A stretch of 64,000 nucleotides of DNA, from contig JAOTOL010001553.1 in the NCBI GenBank assembly GCA_034440575.1, positions 62,001-126,000 on the forward strand, read 5' to 3'. This DNA is from Imbricaverruca yamaguchii. Lineage: Eukaryota > Arthropoda > Thecostraca > Neoverrucidae. A program made the translations under genes and the position numbers. Positions 1 to 10,842 of this stretch are shown piece after piece. Below the pieces are notes generated by a model. The model saw only the letters and a list, made by a program, of their open reading frames with translations. It was not told where the DNA came from and did not search any database. Positions within the stretch are counted from its first letter, which is position 1. Every line of letters begins with the position of its first letter.

Positions 1-38
1 CGAAGCCGAGCGATACTGATAAACTGGCTGGGCTGACG

Positions 39-2284
39 ATGAGATGGCGTCCCTCGGTCAGGAGTGATTGCCCAGTGTCCTATCAAAATAAAGGAGTCCG
101 TCGCTCACGATACCTGTTGGTACATCACATGGACCAGCACAAGTGGCTGGCCGTCTTGCGAAAAGGTGAACTTTCGGGTGCTTGGTGCAGTGTTTGCGTC
201 CTGTTCGGCGAGACGGTAGACGTGGACGAAGGCGTACGTGGCGGGCACGGGAGCTCCAAGGGAAAGCTGGTCAGTCGACCAATGACAGACTTCTCAGACA
301 TGTCGGGGAAGAATGGAGCCCTCAGCGCACATGCGAGATCAGGCTCACACCAGAAGAACGCGGCGAGAGCAGCCGAGTTCCTGATCAGGATGAAGCAACC
401 GCAACTCCAGATCGAATCAGTGGTCCAGGCGGCCAGCAAGCGCGAGATCGAGCGAAACCGGTCCGTTCTGGGCGCGATCGTGGAGACAGTTACTTTCGCA
501 GCGACGCAGAACATCCCACTACGAGGGCATCGCGACCAGGGAAGGATCGATCCCAGCGGAGTTCCTCCTGCTGACAATGATTGGAACTTCCGAGGTCTCC
601 TTCGCTTCAGGTTGCAGAGTGGAGATGAAGTTCTCAGGGTCCACCTGAAGGAGTGTTCGAACAACGTAAAGTACACCAGTAAAACAGTGCAAAACGAAAT
701 CCTGGATGACATGTAAACCCTGGTGCAAGAGGCCAACAAGGTAAACAAGGTAAACAAGGTAAACAAGTCCACAGCCTGGACGGTCATGGCCGATGAAACC
801 ACAGACCTGTCGAACAGAGAGCAGATGGCCGTGGTAATTCGGTACGTGGACGAGCATGATGGCCAGCTGGTTATCCGAGAAGACCCTGTCGCCGTGCTGG
901 ACGTGCTGGAAACACTGCGCAAGACAATGACTGGCCCAGAGCTCAAAATGTCAGGTGCCAACTTGGCTGAAGTTCTGCCTGGAAGAATGCAGAAGCTTCA
1001 GCTGGACACGACGAGACTGGTAGCCCAGAGTTACAATGGCGCTGCTTCTGTGGCAAGTGCCAAGGTCGGGGTATCTGCCAAGGTGAAGGCCAAGGCACTC
1101 CTGGCGGACTACTACCACTGAGCTGCACACGCCCTCAACCTCTCAACGTCCCTGATCATCAAGGTCGGCATCATCCGGAACGCTCTCGACACGATGGAGT
1201 CGGTTGTGTGCTTCCTCACGGACGTAGCCAAGAGGGGGAGATGCTCCGCCAAGCGCAGTCCATGGAGGACGGCAAGCAGCACAAGCTGATCAAGCTGTGC
1301 CAGACTCGGTTTGTGGAGAGACATGTGGCGGTGGAGCGCTTTTGTGAGCAGCTCCCTGCCGTCAACCATGCGCTGCAGTTGATCGCCACATGGGAAGATC
1401 GGCGCTCCAGCTCCAAGGCGGCCATGCTGTTCAGCGCTATTTCCAAAACAGAGTTTCTGGTGGGCCTGGTGGTCGCGGAACGCCTGGCGGGCATGCTGCG
1501 GCCTCTGGCTCTCGCTCTACGAGAGAAAGGAGCCGATCTGATCAAGGCGCTGGACCTCATCGAGACAGTGAAGTCTGTGCTGCAGCAGTTCCGAGCCGGT
1601 AGCAAGAAGGAGTTCGCATCACTGACGACGAGGGTGACGTCAGCGGCGCAGGACCTGGACGTGGAGATAAAGAAGCCGCGCCTGGTGGAGACGTCAACGT
1701 GCCGAGCGAACGCGGGGAAGGACACGTCTATCGAAGGGTACAACCGAGTCAATGTCTTCAACCCCGCCCTGGATCATGTGCTACAAGATGTGACAATACG
1801 GTTCGGCACACACATGAAGCTGATGGCAGGCCTGAGCACGATCTTGCCCAAACGCGTCGGCGCCGCTGAATGGTCCCAGGTCCAGCCAGCCTACTAGCGG
1901 TTCAAGGGGCTGCTGGGAGACGTGATCGAGTCACAGGTGCAAGCCGAGTTGAATATCTGGTCAGCGATGTGGAGGGACCGACCCGAGGACGCTCCGCTGA
2001 CAGCCATCGCAGCCCTGAACGCGTGTCCCGCAACAATCTTCCCAACAATGCCCACACTGCTGCGAGTGCTGTCCGTACTCCCGGTGTCGACGGCAGAGGC
2101 TGAGCGCGTGTTTTCCAAAGTGACGTGCTCCTTGACAGCACTCCGAGCTGCGATGTCCGAGGACCGACTGAAGGCGCTGATCCTGATCCAGGCACACCGC
2201 GGGCAGCTCCCGACTACCAGCGAGGTCATGGACCGTTTCGCCGCATCAGGAGTGCGCCGCCTGGACTTTAAAGTTCGCCTGTGA
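39..2284 (+). pseudogene. Broken hAT transposase, ZMYM1-like (DUF4371) type
   Basis: Remnant of a domesticated-looking or autonomous hAT transposase. The order of parts fits the ZMYM1-like hAT family. An N-terminal TTF-like zinc-binding stretch (GAWCSVCVLF, then HARSGSH) lies at 160-360. A 'plRGH' motif (IPLRGHRDQGRID) lies near 510-550. A DUF4371-like 'DETTDLSNREQMAVV' lies near 790-840. The C-terminal hAT dimerisation region (SVLPVSTAEAERVFSKV) lies near 2070-2120. It cannot make one protein. There is a TAA at 714-716 and a TGA at 1119-1121 in the first frame, a frame change between about 1205 and 1250, and a TAG at 1895-1897 in the second frame. A 9-bp unit (GTAAACAAG) is repeated three times at 739-768. 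No terminal inverted repeats or target duplication were identified. The family call is by motif only. Confidence 0.85.
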
Positions 2285-2580
2285 GACCTGACGAGGCCTG
2301 ACGTTGTAAGTGAATAAGCGTATGATGCAGACAGTAGCGTGACTAACGATCTCGCTTTTTTACCTCGTAACTGTTTATGTCTCGTTTTGTCCCGTATGTT
2401 TACTTCTCGTAACTCGTGCACATGATGTCGTAGGGTGTAAGTTTCGTCAGAATTACAAGATCCATGTTCGATGTAGCGTATAAAGAGTGTATATTGAATG
2501 TATAAAGAGTGAAATATTTATTCTGAATTGAGTTCTGTGCAGCATGTCGGTATTTAAGCAGTTTAAATTATTTTGTGACG
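2285..2580. other. AT-rich spacer between two transposon remnants
   Basis: The stretch holds the hAT 3' flank, rich in T and A with short near-repeats of 'tataaagagtg'. I see no gene in it. Confidence 0.5.
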
Positions 2581-2584
2581 TTGC

Positions 2585-5500
2585 AGATCACTCCCGGTCT
2601 GATGTGGCCACTGTTGTCTGCCAGGCCATTACAGGTAATTAGGTCGTTTGTTTTTAGTGAAAAGTGCCTCTTTGTCGCCCATTCGCAACACGGCCCCCTT
2701 TCCCGGTCCCCGGACTCGTCATCGATTTGGCCCCCTCTTCATTTGCTGGCTGGATCCGCCCCTGATCTTCTTCCTGGGCATTCGCTACCGTCTGTGGAGC
2801 TCAGTCGCCTGATGCTCCAGCTGGCCCAGCCTGTTCTGCTCCTCGGCGAATTCAACACTCGTGGTGAGCGTTGGATGGAGATGGAGATTTACATCTATAA
2901 ACTCTCGTGGTCGAGCTGTCGAGAGTTTTATTCTGGACGAAGCCCTCTGCATTTTAGACACGGGTGCAGCCGCCCACTTCGCTCTCCCTTCTGGTTTTAC
3001 ATCTACAATCGACCTGATTCTTGTAGGCCCGTCTCTGGTGCATTATATGAACTGGTCGGCGTCTGACGACCCACTTGCTAGCAACCATTTCGCTCTTTGT
3101 ATTCAATATAATGCCAGCGTAAGGCTTGGCTCCAGACCTCAACGGTGGAATCTCAGGAAAGCGGACTGTGGACAATTTGAGGAAAATGTGGACGCTTGCT
3201 TACCAAGTAATACTGATGGCTGCACACTCGGTGGAGCGGTTTACATGTATGCTTATTCAGCTGGCCGTTTCCTCCATGCCACGAATTTCTGGTGTTCCGC
3301 GACGCTCACCAGTTCCATGGTGGTCAACAGAATGCCGTGACGATATACGCGCACGTAAACGAACATTTCTAACATTGAAGAGAAATAGCAACCAGGCAAA
3401 CCTGATAGCATTTATTTATTTACTTCACGACACATTCCCTCCACGTGCAGTGGCTGTTACGGACAGTCTGGGTATAACTCACAGATATTTACAAAGAAAG
3501 GATAGATTGGTGGTCAATAGTGGGAGCAGATGCACAACATACATTCGTACACAAACATAATACAACACACATACCAATATCTGCACTACACACACACACC
3601 GTACTTGCAACACGAGCTATCAACAAGCAGTTTATAGAAGTGATAGGAAGTGATAGTGATACACACATCCAAGGTATAAGTTTTGTGTGTGGCTCGTGTT
3701 GTTCGTGGGGATAAGCTAATGGATGTTTCTTGAAGTTAGAGAGCCTCGATGTTTTTGTTCCAGGATGAAATTTGTTATGGTGGAAGACCAGTAGATAAAT
3801 CTCCTGCGGCCAGCCTTTCTGTGTATGGCTGGAAGGTACAGGTGGTCGTTCGCACGTGCATGACGGTTTCGCAGGGTAGAGTTTGCAGTGATTCGACCGG
3901 TAATGTGCGTTGGCTCATCCGTCAGAATGGTCTTGTGGAGCAAAGTAAAGCTGTGAAATAGATGCAGGTCACCTGCGGTGAGGAGACCCAGCTCGTTACG
4001 GGCATCAGAAATACGAGCAAATTTTCGTAAACCTGCACGACTCTCACGAGCTTTCCCATCGTTTCCACCAAGGTAATGGAATTCCACAGGGCAGTGTGCT
4101 GAGTGTAACCTTATTTCCTGTATTCATAAATGACATTGGGGGATGCACTGCTGCGTGGCAAAGGACGATCGTTGTTCATAGAAGACTTTGCTATATGGTC
4201 TTCTGGCGTCAACACATCATCTCCAATACGACAGTTACAGCTTGCCGTGAACTACCTCCAAATATGGGATATTGCAAATGGCCTCAGCTTCTCCACAGCT
4301 AAAACTGTTGCAATGTACCTCTGTCGTAGGCGGTGTTCTCAATAACTCAACACGAAGTTGTATGACTCGTCTATTTTTTTCTTCACCCAATCGCGAAATT
4401 GTTGGGGTGCAGTTTGATAGTCATTTGACGTACAAACAACATATTAAAACACTGAGAGGAGAATGTCTTAAATCACTAAACGCACTGGAGTGCATATCAA
4501 GAACCTCGTATGCTGTGGATCGTAAAACACTGATGATGCAGCACATGTCGTTGATTCAATCCAAGCTGGACTACGCATGCTATATGCACGACAGCGCTTG
4601 CACTACCAACAAGACACTCGCAGCGATGCCTAAGGGCAATGGTTCACCCGAGCTGTTTTGAGTGAAAACTTTGGAGCACTTGGAAACGTTTGGAGGATGC
4701 ACACGCATTTTTACCGATGGGTGGAAGGGTGACCGTGAAGTTCGATCCGCGTTTGTGTGCGGTTCCTCTGTCAGATGTTATATTTTACATAGTGTAGCCC
4801 CTGTGTACATTTCAGAGCTCGTTGCAATCTTTAAAGCGCTTTCCTACGTCGAGATCTCGCGGGATGTTAATTATGTCATTTTTTTCTGATTCCCTCAGTA
4901 GCCTTTTGGCGCTGACTGGATTCTACCCATCTGACCCATTACTCCTTGATGTTTTTACTCGTCTTACTGCTCTTCATCAGGATGGAAAGACTGTTCGTTT
5001 GTGCTGGTATCACAGCCATGTGGGAGTATCTGGAAATGAACGCGCCGATTCTGCAGCAAAACGGGCTACCTGGAGACCGAAAACACGTGCGTTTCCACTG
5101 CCAGCCAGGGACCATCTTCCCGGAATACCATCATATATTAACACTAAATGGCAGAAGACAGGGAGCGCACAAACCAACAATAAGCTGCACGCGATAAAAC
5201 TACACATTGGAGACTGGCTATCGTGCCACCGCAGATCCAGAAGTGATGAGATGACGCTGTGCAGACTGCGTCTCGGCCACACACACAGTACTCACCAATA
5301 CCTTCTCTGCGGCGACGAGAGACCCCAGTGCTCCCGCTGTTTAGGAAATTTGACCGTACGCCACGTACTTGTCTCTTGCCAGCACTTCTCAACAGAGCGA
5401 AGGTTGTTTTATGGAAATACCACACGTTTCAACACATGCCGTGATGTCCTGGCTGAAGACTCGGACATAGTTCCTCCTGGGAACATATTCCGCTTTCTGA

Positions 5501-5645
5501 GAGCGATCGGCTTTCGGGCCATCTACTCACTCCGGTAACACATGAAATGTCCGCATAACTCACTGAAAAGCTGAATTGAAAGTTATGGGCGCTAAATGAT
5601 CACACTTTGGTCGAAGCGCTCTTGAACTCAAATAACTAACTAAAA
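2585..5645 (+). mobile_element. Degenerate Jockey-like LINE, ORF2 remnant with 3' end
   Basis: Non-LTR retrotransposon second ORF, 5' truncated and broken in several frames. In order: the end of an apurinic endonuclease domain (LLGEFNTRGERW at 2840-2880, then an ASNHFALCIQY-like end near 3080-3110); a reverse transcriptase piece with HQGNGIPQGSVLSVTLF near 4065-4120, a degraded metal-binding box (FIEDFAIWSSG for the usual F-DD) near 4170-4205, and the thumb region to about 4640; then an RNase H-like domain (IFTDGWKG near 4705, WYHSHVGVSGNERAD near 5005-5050); and a C-terminal Cys/His region (CSRCLGNLTVRHVLVSC near 5330-5385). It ends with TAA at 5536-5538, a short 3' UTR and an AAATAACTAACTAAA tail at 5630-5645. 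The segment 3340-3990 does not align with the expected RT N-terminus and looks rearranged or inserted. The 3' terminal 60 bp recur elsewhere in the window. Confidence 0.82.
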
Positions 5646-6110
5646 GTAAGAATAACGTTGTTTGCTGCATGAAAGTTCCCCTCCCCTTCGCATCTTCATT
5701 CTCTGCGCCTCCAGCACACCGTACTCCGCCAATTCGTCAACGATCTCTGCTTCCGTGACATTCCTCACATCGTAGCAATTAATCACTCCTTTGCAGAAGT
5801 CCTTAGTATTGTGGGGTTGGACTTTTACTGGGATGGTGATATCTCTAAGCCCATCTGGGGTACGTACACTATAGGCGAATTTATCTGAGTCCAAAGCTCT
5901 CCTTGCGTCCTCTTCATAGCGAAATTCCACCTCGATCCCTCTTAATCCCGTAATTTGTCACAGCGCGTCACAGCTCCAAGGCGGTCACATCCTCGATTGC
6001 GTTGAAAGGGGGAGAGATGAGTTCTTTTTTATCTGGGTCGGTGGATTTGAAGAGCAGGATACGCGGAGTGGACATTCCCGGCGTGGCGGTAGGACCCGAG
6101 TGTCCAAAGT
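5640..6110 (-). mobile_element. Jockey-type LINE ORF1 (gag-like) fragment
   Basis: The open frame at 5640-5930 carries the arrangement typical of Jockey-clade ORF1 proteins just before their zinc knuckles: VEFRYEEDARRAL, then KVQPHNTKDFCKGVI, then EAEIVDELAEYGV and a basic stretch (QRMKMRRGGEL). No CCHC knuckles follow. The frame runs off at 5640, just beside the 3' tail of the + strand LINE, so the fragment is cut at both ends. The sequence on the same strand up to about 6110 is plausible upstream ORF1 with stops. It lies opposite in strand to its neighbour and downstream of that element's 3' end, so it is a separate or rearranged copy rather than a twin-primed inversion. Confidence 0.6.
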
Positions 6111-7394
6111 GTCTACATCTTATAGGTACGTTGTCCGGGTGCGTGCTGCAGTCGCAACTGAGCCCCGGCTTACATCAGGGCGGCACGTGGTCTGGTCCTG
6201 GTGAAAGGAACCAGGAAGTGGGTTTGCGTTAGATGTATCCATGTGAGGTTATGTTTGTTCAGCTCCACGCGACGCCCCACCCCACTGGGGCCCTATTGGA
6301 GGGACGCCTGCACTCCGTAAGCGGGAGGACGCCAGACTTCCGCGGAGCTATACGGGGCGGGCGACGCCGTCACTCGACCGGGAGAGACACCACCCCGACT
6401 AGGATACAGCGCCGCCCACCGCTGACACTGGCTGACCGGACCGGCAGGCACTGGGAATGATCCCAGGCCCCCGGCACGAGGCGACCAGTCACTTGGCCCG
6501 CGTGAGGCCCCACAGGCCCGCCCGCCCCTCCGGGACATCGGAACCAAAGAGGTGTGTTATTCCTCCTTCACAACTAGCACCGTGCGAAGGGGGACCTCAA
6601 CCTCCAGAACTCCGTTAACCCCGGGGGACAGGCAGACCGGGCGCGGCTACCCCGATAAAACAGAGCTGGTGGGCAGGACCGCGGAAATTGTCCTACCTGC
6701 TCATAATGTGGATAGTTGGTGTTGCAGGGCCAGGTGAAGGACATGGATGTTCGGATGAGATGGGCATTGAAACGGGAGCGTATGGATGGAAGAACGAGTG
6801 AGGCACTCTTAGCCTCATCCCTCACCGGTAAGATGGTCGTCGGATCATTGAGGCACGCAATCTCCCACCACGGAAAGGTGGTGCCTCATCGGGGGGCATT
6901 CAACACCTAAAACACCACATGCACTAAAAGTTCCTTAACGTAAATGTACACTTAGCTTTGTTCGCCACTCGCTTTGAAAGTAGCGAAAATGGTCCCGCGT
7001 GAGTAAGCATCACTCCCCGCAGAATTTGGGCTGTGGACGGGATTGGAGAGTTGCAAGGATGCAGGTAGCATTCCGCAAGCATGGGCGTCGATTTCCGAAA
7101 ATTGCTGTGGGTGGGGGTAAAATGCACGACAATGGGTGCACACAAATGGATTGGAGGCACACTCCGTAGGGTCCAGTGTTGAAGATGAAAAAAATTCAGT
7201 GGGCAAGGACAACATTGAGGGGAACACCCCCCCCTCCCCAAGTATAAAAACAACACCACTGTCCGCCACATCCATGGGACGCACGATGAATCAGGAGAGT
7301 GAAATAATCATCTCTTAGTAAGAATACCGCAGTGGTGATGCCAAAGGGACGAGAACACCCCTGCCCTCACTATTAAGCTGTCTATAGTGAGGAC

Positions 7395-7398
<4 letters not shown>
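6111..7398. other. GC-rich then mixed spacer, no gene recognised
   Basis: 6160-6720 is GC-rich with short frames on both strands that match nothing I know. It could be the 5' UTR of the - strand LINE. A small CACCAC/GTGGTG stem-loop sits near 6870-6890. 6920-7390 is unremarkable and ends at a TA microsatellite. Confidence 0.4.
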
Positions 7399-7474
<76 letters not shown>

Positions 7475-7479
7475 TATAC

Positions 7480-7525
<46 letters not shown>
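7399..7525. repeat. (TA)n microsatellite with a (CA)/(CATA) interruption
   Basis: About 125 bp of alternating TA, interrupted near 7460-7490 by CACACACA and ATACAT units. Confidence 0.97.
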
Positions 7526-7527
<2 letters not shown>

Positions 7528-8387
7528 TTCTAATCATTTATAAAGTGCCATCATATGACAAAAAATTCTTCTTAACGGCATTCGCGTCAGGCGATTTCCG
7601 AAATATTCCGAAACTTCGAACTACAAAATTGTTTCCAGTTGGATAATTATCACGGTAAAATCTTGGCTGGACCAGAGAACACGTGGTTCCTAGCGCTATA
7701 GTGAAAAAACGTCTTATTTTTCCAACAAGTGATGCTTGGGGGTCACCGTTTGGTTCAGCCACACCCGTACCTCGAAAACGTAGAATGAGGTGATCGCATC
7801 ACTCCGAAAACACTATTACTATACGAAGCGAGGGCGACACTGCAGACAAACCATTCGACAGCGTCAGATTTATTGCGATTTTCTGCACACAGTTGAGTCT
7901 ATGTGCAGACTGTGCGATCACCACATGAACGCGCCGCTGGCGGCCTGGTGCGCCTCTCGCACCACGCGACACCAGTCCTCGTCAGGTCGGCACTACAGGC
8001 TGCGACAGCCAACGCACCACCAGCCGCGTTCAGTGCCGCTGTGCCGACACTGGCATGCACCGACACTGGCAACAGCCACACACCAGGGGACGTGTCTTCC
8101 CGGGGCATCCGGCCACACAGCACCTCAGGCAGTCAGCTGACCAGTCCCAGCCAGCTGACGGCTCGACAACGAGACAACGGCATCGCCATCGGCACACGGC
8201 ACACGTGCCGACAATCCAGCGTCATGCGAGTGGGATGAAAACCATGCATTAACTGGCAATTAACAAGGCAAGGGGCTGCACCCTTTCGCTTTCTTCACGC
8301 CCGGCGCCAGGGTGCCCCGATCCGTGAGCATTTCCACCGGCTTTGATCTACATACAGTGGAGGTATGCCTACACCTGCACCTGGTGC
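7526..8387. other. 3' flank of SPAG7, possible 3' UTR
   Basis: No coding region was recognised. On the - strand, which is the SPAG7 sense, an AATAAA hexamer lies at 7874-7869, about 765 nt after the stop codon. It would serve as a poly(A) signal if the 3' UTR runs through the adjoining minisatellite. That is inference only. Confidence 0.35.
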
Positions 8388-8640
8388 CATAGTGCCAGTG
8401 GGCAGCACCAGCTGAAGTCAACAGTGGGCAGCACTGGTTGAGGTTAACAGTGGTGACACCAGATGAGGTCAACTGTGACCAATTAGCAGCACCAGTTGAG
8501 GTCAACAGTGGTGGCACCAGGTGAGGCCAACAATGAGCCGCACCAGCTGAGGTCAACTGTGACCAATCAGTAACACCAGTTGAGGTCAGCAGTGGGCAGC
8601 ACCGGTTGAGGTGAACAGTGGGCAGCACCGGATGAGGCTA
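8388..8640 (-). repeat. ~26-bp minisatellite that begins inside the SPAG7 coding end
   Basis: About nine degenerate units of roughly 26 bp, read on the - strand as CCTCANCYGGTGCNNCC followed by CACTG and a TGA-like end. The first unit in transcript order is the last 26 bases of the SPAG7 reading frame, including its TAG stop. A few units carry a 6-8 bp insertion (ATTGGTCA type). Whether the array grew out of the gene end or overran it cannot be told from one allele. Confidence 0.9.
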
Positions 8641-8810
8641 GCAGTGACCATCACCAGCCGAGGTGATGTGATCTGCACCTGACGCTGCAGCGGGCTCCGG
8701 AAGGGGAGCGGGCTTGGCCTCCGCTTCGGCCTTGTGTCGCCGCTTCTTGGCCTGTATATCGGCCAGCGTCTCCTCAATAGACCGCTTGTCTGTCTTCAAC
8801 GAGCTCGAAA
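8638..8810 (-). CDS. Spag7: SPAG7 exon 5 (C-terminus and stop)
   Basis: Acceptor TCTGTTTCCAG|TTTCG. It encodes [19 protein letters not shown] and [13 protein letters not shown], then a Pro/Ala-rich end to TAG at 8640-8638. 'RSIEE' followed by 'IQAKKR' is the family's C-terminal signature. Confidence 0.93.
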
Positions 8811-10766
8811 CTGGAAACAGAACAAAATATGGTCAACGAGGGTGCAACTTTCACAAAATCCTGGTGAGTGCACGTTATATGTCCCGTCATGACGTAAGCC
8901 TTCTGCGGAAGTGAGAGGAACAAGATGATGAGGCATGTCGTTGAGTGGAGGACGGGGTGCACTCCGCAGTTTCCCCACGACATTTTGTGGGTGCGCAGCT
9001 TTAGCTTGTGGGTGCATGTGGACCCACAAACTAAATATGAGATACGAAGTTACACCTACGTCGGTTAGTCACTAGCTGCAGAAAAATTAACAGAAGCCGC
9101 TCGGATTCTGAACAACAGGCTCCTTCAGATCCAGCTACAAGCGACGTCGAGTGTAAGAAATAGGGGTGGAACGCGCCAGTGCCTTTCCAGTTTTCCTCCG
9201 AATATTGAATGGCGAAGGATTTCGTTCTTGCATACCTAACGTTCATAGATCATTGCACGCTCAGATCATCAATTAGCATGCTGTGCTCTCCAGCATAGAA
9301 TAGATACACTCGTAGGTATACGCGAATTGTCTGTATGCACTGATATCTACACTCGTGAATATACCAAAACAGTCGATATGAGACCTGACTGGCCCACTTC
9401 CAGAACATGTGCTTTTGTGCCCTAATATCCATGATATGCAAACTGAAGACTAAGTCTCATACTACTATACTCACACAGGTCAGGGCCACCAATAATGCTC
9501 CGGCCATGTACGAGGAAGCATGTGATAAGCTGCTGAAGATAATTCGTTCGAAACCGACCGTGATCAGGAATAAGGAGTGGGTGTCGCCAACGCAGAGCAA
9601 AACTATTTCCCCCTTCTGACAATTTTCAAACATCACTTGAGTGCCGCAACTAGGCACCCGACGGGAAGGGGTGAATGAACCAAACGCAATGAAAAAAGCC
9701 CTGACTGCTGCTCGTTGCGGATCACATCGGTACCTCGGGTAGCACGTCAACTGCATGGGTAATTTTCCCACCTGACTCCTCAGTCACGCCTCGGTCCAAC
9801 ACTCTTCTGGCATAACTGCGGAAACAAAGCCTCTCCGGCTATCCATATCGTAACCGCGGGGACAAAACATCTCCAGCCATCCATATCGTAACCGCGGGGA
9901 CAACATAACTGCGGGGACAAAACATCTCCAGCTATCCATATCGTAACCGCGGGGACAAAACATATCCAGCTATCCATATCGTAACCGCGGGGACAAAGCC
10001 TCTCCAGCTATCCATATCGTAACTGCGGGGACAAAACATCTCCAGCTATCCATATCGTGACAGCGGGAACAAAGCCTCTCAAGCTATCTCTAGAATAACT
10101 GCGGAGACAAAGCCTATCCGGCCATATCCAGCATAACTGCGGGGATAAAGCCTCTTCGGCTATGCCATAACTGTGCCCTCGCTGACAATAACGACATTAT
10201 ACATGGTTTGTCAGGTACCTGTGCCGGCGGTTTGATGTTCAGGAGTGGTGCAAACTACATTTGAACTACACTACCGATAAATACAACTTTATTTCCCCGA
10301 CAGTCAATTGTTCTAAGCTGAGGCCACGAGTCACCAGAATCGGGCGGATTAATTTCCATCCTAATTAGGAGGCGTCCTCATTGTCCCCATATATTAACGA
10401 ATTGACCGTAGTGACGATTCCCGAAGCTTCTCCCGTGTCCGACAAGGCTTCCGGGAAATTGTCTTCAATGTCACCAACATTGACCAAAGTGTGTGGGATG
10501 AAAGAGGAAATTCCAAATTTTAATCTCCAAAATTTATGGATACTGCCCCAGATGGCAAAACCAAGGGCAAAGCAGGTTCTGAAATATAAACGTTTGGGTC
10601 TAATACCGAAAAGACAAGTCAAGATGCAGAGGATAGCAGGATGCAGGAGTTGTATAACATTTTTTAATATGGTATTTGTGTGCAGACATTGTCAATGATA
10701 CATATCAAAGCTTTCAACCTGAGGGAGATAGATAGGGATACATAAAGAGATATAGATATATGTACA

Positions 10767-10842
<76 letters not shown>

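Noticed and set aside
5640..6110. Twin-primed 5' inversion of the neighbouring LINE
   Set aside because: An inverted 5' part would lie upstream of the 3' part. Here the ORF1 fragment is downstream of the 3' tail.
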